From Oligoflexales bacterium (lineage in GTDB: Bacteria > Bdellovibrionota > Oligoflexia > Oligoflexales > Oligoflexaceae), in assembly GCA_015232735.1 (NCBI GenBank), contig JADFZC010000039.1:1-12281 (forward strand): a stretch of DNA of 12,281 bases. Direction: 5' to 3'. The position numbers and the translations under genes are program-made. This document shows, in pieces, positions 6,864-12,281 of the stretch (position 1 is the stretch's first letter; the number at the start of each line of letters is the position of its first letter). The notes below the pieces were generated by a model. That model did no database searches and had not been told where the DNA came from. It worked only from the letters and a program-made list of their open reading frames with translations.

Positions 6864-7391
6864 CTATTTGTTTTTTTGGGCCGTACTCTTGTGACACTCG
6901 TGCCATTTGCTATTATCGCAGTCAATTATTTTCGTATACTTGTCATTTGATGATCCTTTTTTTGTCAACACACAGGCAGGTCTGAACCATGCTGCTTCCT
7001 TTTCATCACAGCATTCGAAATCCTCCGTCTTGTGTTCTCCGTCAGTACAGGAGTTCACCGGCATGCAGCATACCCTTGGAGGCGAATCGTCAGAAGGAAT
7101 GGCAAATTTAATATTCGGATTGGTCGCCATAATCCCCTTCCCTTCCCCACAGTAATTGATCTTAATCACATCTCCCCCGGCATCATAGCAGGTTCGTGCT
7201 CCCTCCTTTGTAATCTGTTTGAAACCTACTGGATCGTTTTTTTCCAGTTCCCTTAATTTTTCTTCCGTAGATGACGAAGAGGAGTTGAGATTGCTCCCCT
7301 GCCGTGATGCCTGCACACATCCCAAAAGTAGCAGCAAAGGCAGAATGCATTTTAAAGCAAGGACACTTTTTCCGATTTTTGACTTAATCAT
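6864..7391 (-). CDS. Cysteine-rich lipoprotein of unknown function
   Basis: The 175-residue protein has signal peptide and lipobox LLGC (Cys25) after a long leucine stretch. A serine-rich linker (about 34-42) is followed by a compact domain with ten cysteines (68, 81, 108, 109, 115, 127, 128, 140, 158, 166), including two adjacent Cys-Cys pairs. The even number and the export signal suggest five disulfides and a rigid extracellular domain. I do not recognise the family. ATG 7391 was chosen because GGAG lies 6 bases upstream and the lipoprotein signal begins there; the longer frame to 7448 adds 19 residues ahead of the signal. It is the first gene of the probable two-gene operon with the triple-cystatin lipoprotein. 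Both genes start behind a very similar GGAGATMACA context. A role alongside protease inhibition is guesswork. Confidence 0.75.
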   Translation of the reverse strand: MIKSKIGKSVLALKCILPLLLLLGCVQASRQGSNLNSSSSSTEEKLRELEKNDPVGFKQITKEGARTCYDAGGDVIKINYCGEGKGIMATNPNIKFAIPSDDSPPRVCCMPVNSCTDGEHKTEDFECCDEKEAAWFRPACVLTKKGSSNDKYTKIIDCDNSKWHECHKSTAQKNK

Positions 7392-7462
7392 TGTGATCTC
7401 CAATTGAATGGTGGGTGAAAGATAATTGCATAGAGATTGCGATCTCACAGCAGATGACGATT

Positions 7463-7572
7463 ACAAATCCCTCTTCTGCAATAGCCATTCCAGCCTCTGA
7501 TTTTTTATGTGGGATTCACAAATCCCTCTTCTGCAATAGCCATTCCAGCCTCTGATTTTTTATGTGGAATTC
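7463..7572. repeat. 55-bp direct tandem duplication (two copies)
   Basis: Copy 1 is 7463-7517 and copy 2 is 7518-7572. They match at 54 of 55 positions (G or A at position 51 of the unit). Two copies directly abutting, with almost no divergence, point to a very recent duplication. They lie 72-181 bp upstream of the minus-strand lipoprotein operon start, where promoter or operator sites would be expected. No coding function is evident. Confidence 0.97.
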
Positions 7573-7586
7573 ATCAAGTTTAAGGA

Positions 7587-7683
7587 AACCTCGTCCTTCA
7601 GGGCGAGGTTATTCAAGCTAACCAAAATCAGGAGAGGTTTAAAGCCTCTCCTGATTCGACACCCGGTCCTTCAGGGCCGGGTT
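7587..7683. mobile_element. Stem-loop cluster resembling an IS200/IS605-end-derived miniature element
   Basis: Stem-loop A (7587-7610) and stem-loop C (7661-7682) share the core GTCCTTCAGGGC: a TTCA loop, a CC/GG pair, a T·G wobble and an outer stem. The outer stems differ by two compensatory changes (C-G to G-C and T-A to C-G), so the structure rather than the sequence is kept. Both point the same way. Hairpins with CCTTCAGGG cores are common at ends of IS200/IS605-family elements, where the transposase reads single-stranded hairpins and TnpB guide RNAs end. A is followed by TTATTCAA and C by TTTAC, which resemble cleavage-site tetranucleotides of that family. No transposase or TnpB gene is present, so this would be a non-autonomous remnant. 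Structural RNA is the alternative. Confidence 0.4.
7626..7656. repeat. Perfect 12-bp stem-loop between the two IS605-like hairpins
   Basis: The arms AATCAGGAGAGG (7626-7637) and CCTCTCCTGATT (7645-7656) are exact complements around a 7-base loop (TTTAAAG). No T-run follows on either strand, so it is not a typical intrinsic terminator. Its place midway between two related hairpins suggests it is part of the same element. Confidence 0.85.
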
Positions 7684-7705
7684 TACGAAGGTTATTTTCG
7701 TCGGG

Positions 7706-7719
7706 TGAGTGATCACTCA
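7706..7719. promoter_or_regulatory. 14-bp perfect palindrome, candidate operator
   Basis: TGAGTGATCACTCA is its own reverse complement and contains GATC and a TGATCA centre. It sits about 20 bp upstream of a -35-like box (7740), a place typical for an activator site, and on the far side of the hairpin cluster from the lipoprotein operon. A dimeric regulator site is plausible. The regulator is unknown. Confidence 0.4.
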
Positions 7720-7739
7720 AGTCGGTTTGCGCGTCTAAG

Positions 7740-7767
7740 TTGACGGTTATAAAGGAAAAAATAGATT
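7740..7767 (+). promoter_or_regulatory. Candidate sigma-70-type promoter
   Basis: TTGACG (7740-7745) and TAGATT (7762-7767) are separated by 16 bases. The -35 box matches 5 of 6 consensus bases and the -10 box 4 of 6. It would read toward the gene at 7943, leaving a leader of about 165 bases. The housekeeping consensus in this organism is unknown. Confidence 0.3.
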
Positions 7768-7895
7768 TGTAAAAAAATATTACACCCGATGGCAGAAGGT
7801 CGACCATAAAGTCCGCTTAAATTTCCTTGTGTTTCAAGAGCGATGACTTTGGTGCAGCCTCATTCGCAAGCTCTTCATCCGGCATTTTGGATTTG

Positions 7896-7905
7896 TTTTT
7901 TTTTT
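7896..7905 (+). repeat. Homopolymer T10 tract near the start of the next gene
   Basis: Ten consecutive T lie 38 bases before the GTG assigned as the start of the 7943 gene. An ATG at 7843 opens a frame that runs into this tract and stops soon after. Removing one T would join that ATG frame to the 7943 frame. Tracts like this are prone to slippage during replication, transcription and sequencing. Confidence 0.9.
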
Positions 7906-7942
7906 CTGGACAAATGATCCCGTCGCCTTCACCGGCGGGCTT

Positions 7943-8425
7943 GTGGGCAGTATTCTTTTTGATATCGCGGCTGCAGCCGCCGCCAACGCAGCCATATCCT
8001 ATATGAGCAAGTATTATCGGGGAAACGCCTACATCAAGGGTTTTGCCAGGATCAACAGAAAATGCGCCGCCTGTTCCCAGCTTGACGACATCTGTCTTGA
8101 CGGCGATTGCGGAATGCCACAGGTATGTCGCGGCGCCAGCTGTACCGACAATATCAAACCCCGTAAAGTCAATATGTGTCTTGTCGGATTGTTGGCACTT
8201 GCAGAGAGCGACGCCATCAAGGTCAATATCAAAAACAGCGGGGAATCAATGTCCGCAGGTTATGGCAACAATCGGCTCCTGCCCGCCTCCGGGCCGGATG
8301 CCTCGGGCAAGACGGTCCGCTACGGCGTCGAAGTTGACAGTGCCGAATATCAGATCAACATTGCCAAGCCAAAGATAGAGGCGTCCAATGCGGGCAAAAT
8401 CATAAGGCAGCCTATTTGTCTTTGA
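7943..8425 (+). CDS. Cysteine-containing protein of unknown function, start uncertain
   Basis: From GTG 7943 the frame gives 160 residues. It starts with a small-residue hydrophobic helix (GSILFDIAAAAAANAAISYM), goes into a cysteine cluster (Cys41, 44, 51, 56, 62, 67, 79) and ends in ICL with Cys159. The C-terminal half (about 90-158) looks like a beta-rich domain. I recognise no family. The frame is open upstream of the GTG as far as a TGA at 7844, and the residues just before it (NDPVAFTGGLV) look coding, so the true N-terminus is probably longer. No ATG exists in that stretch and no good ribosome site precedes the GTG. A frameshift at the T10 tract would supply ATG 7843. The gene is visibly more GC-rich than its neighbours, which could mean separate origin. 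It may be intact, phase-variable or a decayed 3' fragment. Confidence 0.55.
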   Translation: MGSILFDIAAAAAANAAISYMSKYYRGNAYIKGFARINRKCAACSQLDDICLDGDCGMPQVCRGASCTDNIKPRKVNMCLVGLLALAESDAIKVNIKNSGESMSAGYGNNRLLPASGPDASGKTVRYGVEVDSAEYQINIAKPKIEASNAGKIIRQPICL

Positions 8426-8445
8426 GCCATGGCGGAAAGGATACT

Positions 8446-8485
8446 GGGCTGCGGCTTTTTTGCTCACAAAAAAAAGCCGCTGCCC
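8446..8485. repeat. Long stem-loop after the 7943 gene
   Basis: GGGCTGCGGCTTTTTT (8446-8461) pairs with AAAAAAGCCGCTGCCC (8470-8485), 15 of 16 positions, with an 8-base loop. It lies 20 bp after the stop codon. The T and A runs are inside the stem next to the loop and no U-run follows the stem, so a classical intrinsic terminator is not shown. It may protect a 3' end or insulate the next promoter. Confidence 0.8.
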
Positions 8486-8505
8486 TGAAAACAAGGAAAG
8501 GACTA

Positions 8506-8534
8506 TTGTCGGCACGCAATATCCAGTGTATATT
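8506..8534 (+). promoter_or_regulatory. Candidate promoter of the LRR lipoprotein gene
   Basis: TTGTCG (8506-8511) and TATATT (8529-8534) are exactly 17 bases apart. The boxes match the sigma-70 consensus in 4 and 5 of 6 bases. Transcription would start near 8541, giving a leader of about 40 bases to ATG 8584, just downstream of the long stem-loop. Confidence 0.45.
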
Positions 8535-8583
8535 ACTTCCCCAGTTATGCTTTAATATGAATTGATTTGAATATGGAGTTTTT

Positions 8584-9423
8584 ATGATTAGACTTATCAT
8601 TGCAGCCATGTTTTTGGCGTCATGCGGCATAGACAATAGACAGGAATCACAGACAGCATCCAATCTTCCAGGAGTAAGTGCAAATGATAATGTTGTTGAA
8701 TTTTCGGGCAGCGAATTTTTAAGGATATGCAGAAATCCCATGGGCAATGAGGCTGCAAAGGATACCATCTATCTATTGATGGAAAAAGTGAAGCGGACAG
8801 AATGCGTTTCAGCCTATATGTCACTCAAAAAGATGACGAAACTATTTTTAAGCGACAGCAACATTACAGACATCACTCCGTTAAGCGATTTTGTCGCCCT
8901 TACGGAGCTCTCGCTTTCAAACAACAAAATCACGAATATCTCTCCCTTGAAAAATTTGAAGGCTCTCGAATATCTCTATATTGAGGAAAATCAAATCGAT
9001 GATCTCAGTCCGCTTAAAGACCATGCAAATTTGAAATTCCTGACACTTGGCGGTAATCGGATCTCGGACATATCTCCTCTCTTTGCCTTGCGGAAGCTGG
9101 AAACCCTGCGTTTGAACAGCAATTTGATCGCAGATGTGTCACCATTGAAGAGCCATCCCAAGTTAATGGATCTTTATTTGAACGACAATCATATCTCTGA
9201 TATTTCTCCATTGCAAAATATCGTGACCTTAAAAGGGCTGTACCTGCATAAAAATGAAATTTCAAATATAGCTTCTCTCAAGGGGCTCATAACGCTCTAC
9301 TATCTCTCTCTTGGAGAGAATCCCATCGATATGATTGGCGCCAAGAATGAGAAAAATTGTCCTACCGATGCATCGGTGGTATCTCCGGCTGTCAGGAGTT
9401 ATTGCCTCAATATGCAGATATGA
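8584..9423 (+). CDS. Leucine-rich-repeat lipoprotein (SDS22/internalin-type repeats)
   Basis: The 279-residue protein has a very short signal peptide and lipobox LASC (Cys14). An N-terminal cap region (about 40-90) is followed by seven consecutive 22-residue repeats with exact spacing, starting at residues 94, 116, 138, 160, 182, 204 and 226, and an eighth half-repeat at 248. The repeat pattern is I.(D/N)ISPL....L..L.L..N, as in SDS22-like and Listeria internalin LRRs. Such repeats build a curved solenoid whose concave face binds other proteins. Cys259 and Cys274 could close the C-terminal cap by a disulfide. The protein is probably displayed on the envelope as a binding module, with no catalytic domain. 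Start ATG 8584 follows GGAG by 5 bases. The binding partner is unknown. Confidence 0.88.
   Translation: MIRLIIAAMFLASCGIDNRQESQTASNLPGVSANDNVVEFSGSEFLRICRNPMGNEAAKDTIYLLMEKVKRTECVSAYMSLKKMTKLFLSDSNITDITPLSDFVALTELSLSNNKITNISPLKNLKALEYLYIEENQIDDLSPLKDHANLKFLTLGGNRISDISPLFALRKLETLRLNSNLIADVSPLKSHPKLMDLYLNDNHISDISPLQNIVTLKGLYLHKNEISNIASLKGLITLYYLSLGENPIDMIGAKNEKNCPTDASVVSPAVRSYCLNMQI
8863..9324 (+). repeat. Seven tandem 66-bp units encoding 22-residue LRRs
   Basis: The units begin every 66 bases from 8863 with no insertion or deletion. The protein pattern is strongly kept (ISPL appears in most units), while the DNA of the units has clearly diverged, so the array is old and under selection rather than freshly expanded. 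Confidence 0.9.
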
Positions 9424-9529
9424 TCAGGTATGCCCTATAATTTTTACGCTGCAGCCAGACTTTGATTTTTCTTGGAAGCTGTGGTTTTTTGCCTCCTAAG
9501 CCTATCAGCATATTTACAAATTTGATCTG

Positions 9530-9548
9530 TAATATTTTGAAAATATTA
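9530..9548. promoter_or_regulatory. 19-base AT-only palindrome upstream of the small lipoprotein gene
   Basis: TAATATTTT and AAAATATTA form 9-bp arms around a single G, about 80 bp before the lipoprotein start at 9629. It could be an operator or simply a chance AT-rich palindrome. A TTGATC/ATTAAA pair overlapping it is a weak promoter match. Confidence 0.3.
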
Positions 9549-9628
9549 AATAAATAAGTTTTTTTAAACCTGATGCGCAAATTTCCGAATTTAAAAATGT
9601 GAAAATTGATTTACAGGGAGGAGGCATT

Positions 9629-9892
9629 ATGTCAACGCTCAAATGCATATTGATAGGCTTGATTGCAGCAGGTTCAATGATTATTCCGGGCTGCGGGAAG
9701 AGGGCGATAGAAACCGTGAATTCTGATACACAGGTTTTCCAGGGGGATAATGGTGATCTTCTACAGGTCACGAGTTCGAACATGCCGGCATGCAATATAA
9801 ACAATCTCCATCAGACGGTCTATATCTCCGATCAGGGTGCGATAAAAAGTTGCGACGGGACAAACTGGGTGCTCAAGATGTCTTTGAGGTAG
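9629..9892 (+). CDS. Small lipoprotein with a C-terminal CDGTNW motif
   Basis: The 87-residue protein has signal peptide and lipobox IPGC (Cys22, followed by Gly). The mature part is about 65 residues. Its end has the pattern PAC...QTVYISDQGAIKSCDGTNW (Cys55 and Cys75), a short module of the type G/D..-Y......l..C-DGtxW. I have the impression that similar tails occur in other exported proteins of Deltaproteobacteria and in tail-fibre or collagen-like proteins; this is from memory and unchecked. The function is unknown. ATG 9629 is the start because GGGAGGAGG lies 4 bases upstream; a GTG at 9599 has none. The last 20 bases overlap the end of the convergent gene 9873-10760. Confidence 0.72.
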   Translation: MSTLKCILIGLIAAGSMIIPGCGKRAIETVNSDTQVFQGDNGDLLQVTSSNMPACNINNLHQTVYISDQGAIKSCDGTNWVLKMSLR

Positions 9893-10760
9893 ATTTTTCC
9901 GAGTCTCCCATAATCCAGTTCTTCCAGCCGTCCATGAGGCTTTTTTCCTCTATTTTCAAAGTTTTCAGAACAGATTCGTTTGAAGTGTCCTCAATAATTT
10001 CCATGAATGTACCCGAGTCTGATGTTTCATCAATGTATTTCAAAAGACATGCGCTTTGCAGGGTCGGCTCAATCTTTGGATTGGGATTTTTGAGGTCGCT
10101 TGCCATTTTGATCAGGGTTTTTGGAAAACCTGAGCCAATCGTTTTCATCTGGTCGCACGAAACCTTTTTAAAATCGCCTCCTTTTAATATTACATAACCC
10201 AATCCGCTTGTTATCCAGCCTGTTTCCTGCATTTTGCCGTCGATGGGATGCTGGGTGCGCCCCGATATGAAAACGCTCGTGAACTCGTAAGTGAAAAGTT
10301 CTGTGACTGTCCTCACGTCAGGATTCCAGATATCCGAGGAACCGTCGGAATTTCGGGCTGAGGGGGATATTACTCCCACGATATTGGAATATGATGCAAT
10401 CCTTCTCCAGGATTCCGACGTAACATCCTTTTCCCAGAGGCCTGAACTGGCGAAGAATGTATCAAAGTCCTTTCTGCTTGAGAAAATCTTTATCTTTATC
10501 TGCGTAACAAATGGCTGTTTAAAAAAACCTTCAACAGATGAATAGGCTGTCAGCGCGGAATCCTCAAATATCCGGGAGTATTTCTCATCTTCCGCATTTG
10601 TAATCTCAAGGTAAATTTTTTCATTGATTTTCTTGATGTTTTCAACTTTGAGATAGGATTTTGACGAGGTCTCCAGAAATGATATTCCCTTAAAGTTTTT
10701 TTTATTGCAGCTTGTTAATAACATTCCAAAAATTGTGATTAGTATCCAAAACAGTCTCAT
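9873..10760 (-). CDS. Lipoprotein resembling a degenerate gluzincin (peptidase MA-like) without its zinc site
   Basis: The 295-residue protein has signal peptide and lipobox LTSC (Cys18). The rest follows the layout of peptidase-MA-like gluzincins. A strand with IKIKIFSSRKDFDTFF comes first, then a YSNIVGVISP strand, then the helix that normally carries HExxH. That helix here reads LFTYEFTSVF (residues 155-164), so both zinc-binding histidines are Tyr158 and Ser162. The usual downstream W-x-x-E-G is WITSG with Ser185 in place of the glutamate. The C-terminus ends with the typical pattern ...LLKYIDE... and WKNWI. The fold call is by pattern recognition. If right, the protein is a catalytically dead relative kept for binding. 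Start ATG 10760 has AAGGGA upstream and begins directly at the signal peptide; a longer frame to 10784 adds eight residues. Confidence 0.72.
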   Translation of the reverse strand: MRLFWILITIFGMLLTSCNKKNFKGISFLETSSKSYLKVENIKKINEKIYLEITNAEDEKYSRIFEDSALTAYSSVEGFFKQPFVTQIKIKIFSSRKDFDTFFASSGLWEKDVTSESWRRIASYSNIVGVISPSARNSDGSSDIWNPDVRTVTELFTYEFTSVFISGRTQHPIDGKMQETGWITSGLGYVILKGGDFKKVSCDQMKTIGSGFPKTLIKMASDLKNPNPKIEPTLQSACLLKYIDETSDSGTFMEIIEDTSNESVLKTLKIEEKSLMDGWKNWIMGDSEKSTSKTS

Positions 10761-10948
10761 ATTAGAATCCCTTGATGACAACAACTTGAGTTTTCCGAAA
10801 GTCGTAGGGCAGCTTCTGCCAGGCGTCTAACCGGTATGCAATACCCATGCCATCATTTTTCAGGGTAGCGAAGGATTCGGCATTGCATGATACAAATGCC
10901 TGCCTTCATTCAGCATGACGATGTGAGCTTCTGATAAAACTTATGAAA

Positions 10949-11995
10949 TTATAGGAATTTTTGGGCGATATTCAGGAGGTCCGGATCTGCGAGCTTGAAT
11001 TTCTCCGAAAGTGCCAGAAGCTGCGGGCGGTCTATCTGAGAAAGGTTATGTTCCACTAAATGCGTGATCTGGTTGGCCAGCTTTATTATGTCGAGAGCTG
11101 TGATGGGATATGTTTTCTCTTTTGGAGAGATCATTTCGTGATGTTCTGCGGCGGCTTCTGCTGCATATTCGGGAAGCCCCCAGAAACTCGCACCGATTTC
11201 TCCAAGGACGGTGTGAGAATAGGCTCCATGCAATTTCTCCTTCGCCAGCCAGGAGCCGCTTGCAGTCGGGTCTTTCATATCTTTTGCGATCTTGTCAGCC
11301 ATATCTGGGAAGCCTATGGCCATGATCACTTTTCCCAGGTTGCATAATGCTCCGGAAAGATAGATCTCATAGCTTACTGCTTTGGGAAGAAAGGTCTTCG
11401 CCATATGTTCCGCTATTCTTCCTGTCAAGGTTGACCTTTTCCAGAAGTCGTCCGCATTGAATATCTTGCTTTCGAAGATGAAACACCTGAGCGATGCCGT
11501 TGTGACTATTTCCGACAACGCCTGAATTCCAATGTAGCTGATTGCGTGGGACAGCGACTCAATTGCTCTTCCATCATCAATTGGTTTGAGATGATTAGCC
11601 ATTTCCAGAATCTTGGCTGTTATGAGAGGGTCTTTTTTTGACGCGTCGGCGAGGGCCTTGGATGTTGTATTCTTATTCTGTATCAGCTGCTGGAGTTCCA
11701 TTACGAACGTTGGAATGTGAGGCAGCTCTTTCAAATTTGAAAGCTTGTTGAAAATTGTCTTTGCATTCTCAGACATCTTCATGCTTGGGGAGTACCATGA
11801 ATATTTTCCCTTTGGGATCATCAGTGTTGATTTGCAGGTACAGTTGAGCCAAAGATTGCCGGATTCACAAATTCGAAAACGCGATGCAAAAGTGAGAAAA
11901 TGATCGACGTTTGAAAAAACCCTCCCGCAGCCGTTGCACTTTTTAGCATCAAACTGTTCTTTTTCCTTTGCCGGTGATTTATCTGGTAATCCCAT
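10949..11995 (-). CDS. HDOD domain protein with N-terminal cysteine cluster
   Basis: The 348-residue cytoplasmic protein has two parts. Residues 1-70 carry Cys20-x2-Cys23 (KKCNGCGRVF), Cys43 and Cys52-x-Cys54, which looks like a zinc ribbon. Residues from about 83 to 290 match the HDOD domain: KLSNLKELPHIPTFVMELQQ, a KDPLITAKILEMAN segment, AISYIGIQALSEI, then the degenerate HD position ALCNLGKV and AAEHHE. HDOD proteins are non-catalytic relatives of HD hydrolases found in signalling and stress networks, often next to cyclic-di-GMP systems. Here the HD pair is Cys-Asn, consistent with loss of hydrolysis. ATG 11995 has GAGGA 3 bases upstream. No partner gene lies beside it inside the window; the HD-GYP gene is 8 kb away. 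Confidence 0.9.
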   Translation of the reverse strand: MGLPDKSPAKEKEQFDAKKCNGCGRVFSNVDHFLTFASRFRICESGNLWLNCTCKSTLMIPKGKYSWYSPSMKMSENAKTIFNKLSNLKELPHIPTFVMELQQLIQNKNTTSKALADASKKDPLITAKILEMANHLKPIDDGRAIESLSHAISYIGIQALSEIVTTASLRCFIFESKIFNADDFWKRSTLTGRIAEHMAKTFLPKAVSYEIYLSGALCNLGKVIMAIGFPDMADKIAKDMKDPTASGSWLAKEKLHGAYSHTVLGEIGASFWGLPEYAAEAAAEHHEMISPKEKTYPITALDIIKLANQITHLVEHNLSQIDRPQLLALSEKFKLADPDLLNIAQKFL

Positions 11996-12281
11996 AATTC
12001 CTCACTCCATAAAACCTAATTTGTTACTTATAGTATTCTATTAGACAAACCATTCAGAATAAAGCAAAGAAAAAATATATTATTATGGGATTTAAAAATC
12101 CTATCCAAAGTCCTCCCCAAACAGGTTAACGATGCAAAAAAACAAGCTACAATGTATTGATATTATTGCATCTGTCGTTATGGAAAGCCGCGTATTAACA
12201 TATTCCTGCATTGACTATCATGACATTTTGTTCTACATAACCGCTTATTATGAATTCTCGGTTTTTTAAAAACCGATTATA
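11996..12281. other. AT-rich right end: leader of the HDOD gene, no clear gene
   Basis: The 286 bases are AT-rich and should contain the minus-strand promoter of the HDOD gene. A TACTATAA stretch near 12030 on the minus strand could be a -10 region, but no matching -35 was found. A 45-codon frame from ATG 12132 to TAA 12269 (starts MQKNKLQC) has only a weak AGG upstream and no recognisable family. An inverted repeat CGGTTTTT-T-AAAAACCG (12259-12275) overlaps its end. Confidence 0.4.

Larger units (their letters stand above)
7392..7942. other. 551-bp gene-poor region rich in repeats and stem-loops
   Basis: No convincing gene fills this stretch. It holds, in order, the 5' leader of the minus-strand lipoprotein operon, a 55-bp tandem duplication, three stem-loops in a row, a 14-bp perfect palindrome, a plus-strand promoter candidate and a T10 tract ahead of the next gene. 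The concentration of small repeats and the change of base composition on its right side suggest a recombination or insertion site. Confidence 0.7.

Noticed and set aside
7463..7572. CRISPR array
   Set aside because: Only two directly abutting 55-bp copies with no spacers and no cas gene.
8446..8485. Classical intrinsic terminator
   Set aside because: The stem is strong, but its T and A runs are inside the stem and no T-run follows on either strand.
9450..9488. Terminator after the LRR gene ending in T6
   Set aside because: The arms before the T-run pair only in short broken segments, so a stable hairpin cannot be supported.
10785..10948. Small RNA or decayed gene between the pseudo-peptidase and HDOD genes
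   Set aside because: Only short inverted repeats such as GGCATT/AATGCC were seen, with no conserved fold, promoter or readable frame.

Overview
The window looks like an accessory region of a Gram-negative bacterium. Base composition is moderate, genes start at ATG, TTG or GTG behind GGAG-type ribosome binding sites, and five to six of the ten larger genes encode secreted proteins, mostly short lipoproteins with a clear lipobox. An HD-GYP protein and an HDOD protein together with many small lipoproteins fit the Deltaproteobacteria in the old broad sense (Myxococcota, Bdellovibrionota, Desulfobacterota). That placement is an inference; no rRNA or other marker is present.

Layout. 1-672 is the 3' end of a DNA methyltransferase or type IIG-like gene carrying a TaqI-type target-recognition domain. 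745-1431 is a secreted alpha/beta hydrolase. 1486-2682 (minus) is an HD-GYP cyclic-di-GMP phosphodiesterase. 2919-5708 is a 929-residue fusion of a class III aminotransferase fold with a domain resembling long-chain acyl-ACP reductase (AAR). Both halves lack the residue that normally does the chemistry: the PLP lysine is Gly351, and the AAR cysteine position is Ala809.

5811-7391 (minus) is a probable two-gene operon. The first gene encodes a Cys-rich lipoprotein and the second a lipoprotein with three tandem cystatin-like domains. Upstream of it, 7392-7942 has no clear gene. It holds a 55-bp tandem duplication, three stem-loops that resemble IS200/IS605 ends (two share one core with compensatory stem changes), a 14-bp palindrome, a promoter candidate and a T10 tract. 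7943-8425 is a Cys-containing orphan protein with an uncertain start. 8584-9423 is a leucine-rich-repeat lipoprotein with seven exact 22-residue repeats. 9629-9892 is a small lipoprotein. 9873-10760 (minus) is a lipoprotein that looks like a degenerate gluzincin (peptidase MA-like) without its zinc ligands. 10949-11995 (minus) is an HDOD protein with an N-terminal cysteine cluster.

How the genes may fit together. The middle third is a run of surface or periplasmic lipoproteins built from protein-binding folds: cystatin, LRR, a Cys-rich module and a pseudo-peptidase. This suggests interaction with foreign or own proteases and proteins rather than metabolism. The two HD-superfamily proteins are regulatory and may belong to the core genome. 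The aminotransferase-AAR fusion is the most unusual enzyme-like gene. No complete defence or biosynthetic system can be shown here, although the truncated gene at the left edge could belong to a restriction system lying outside the window.
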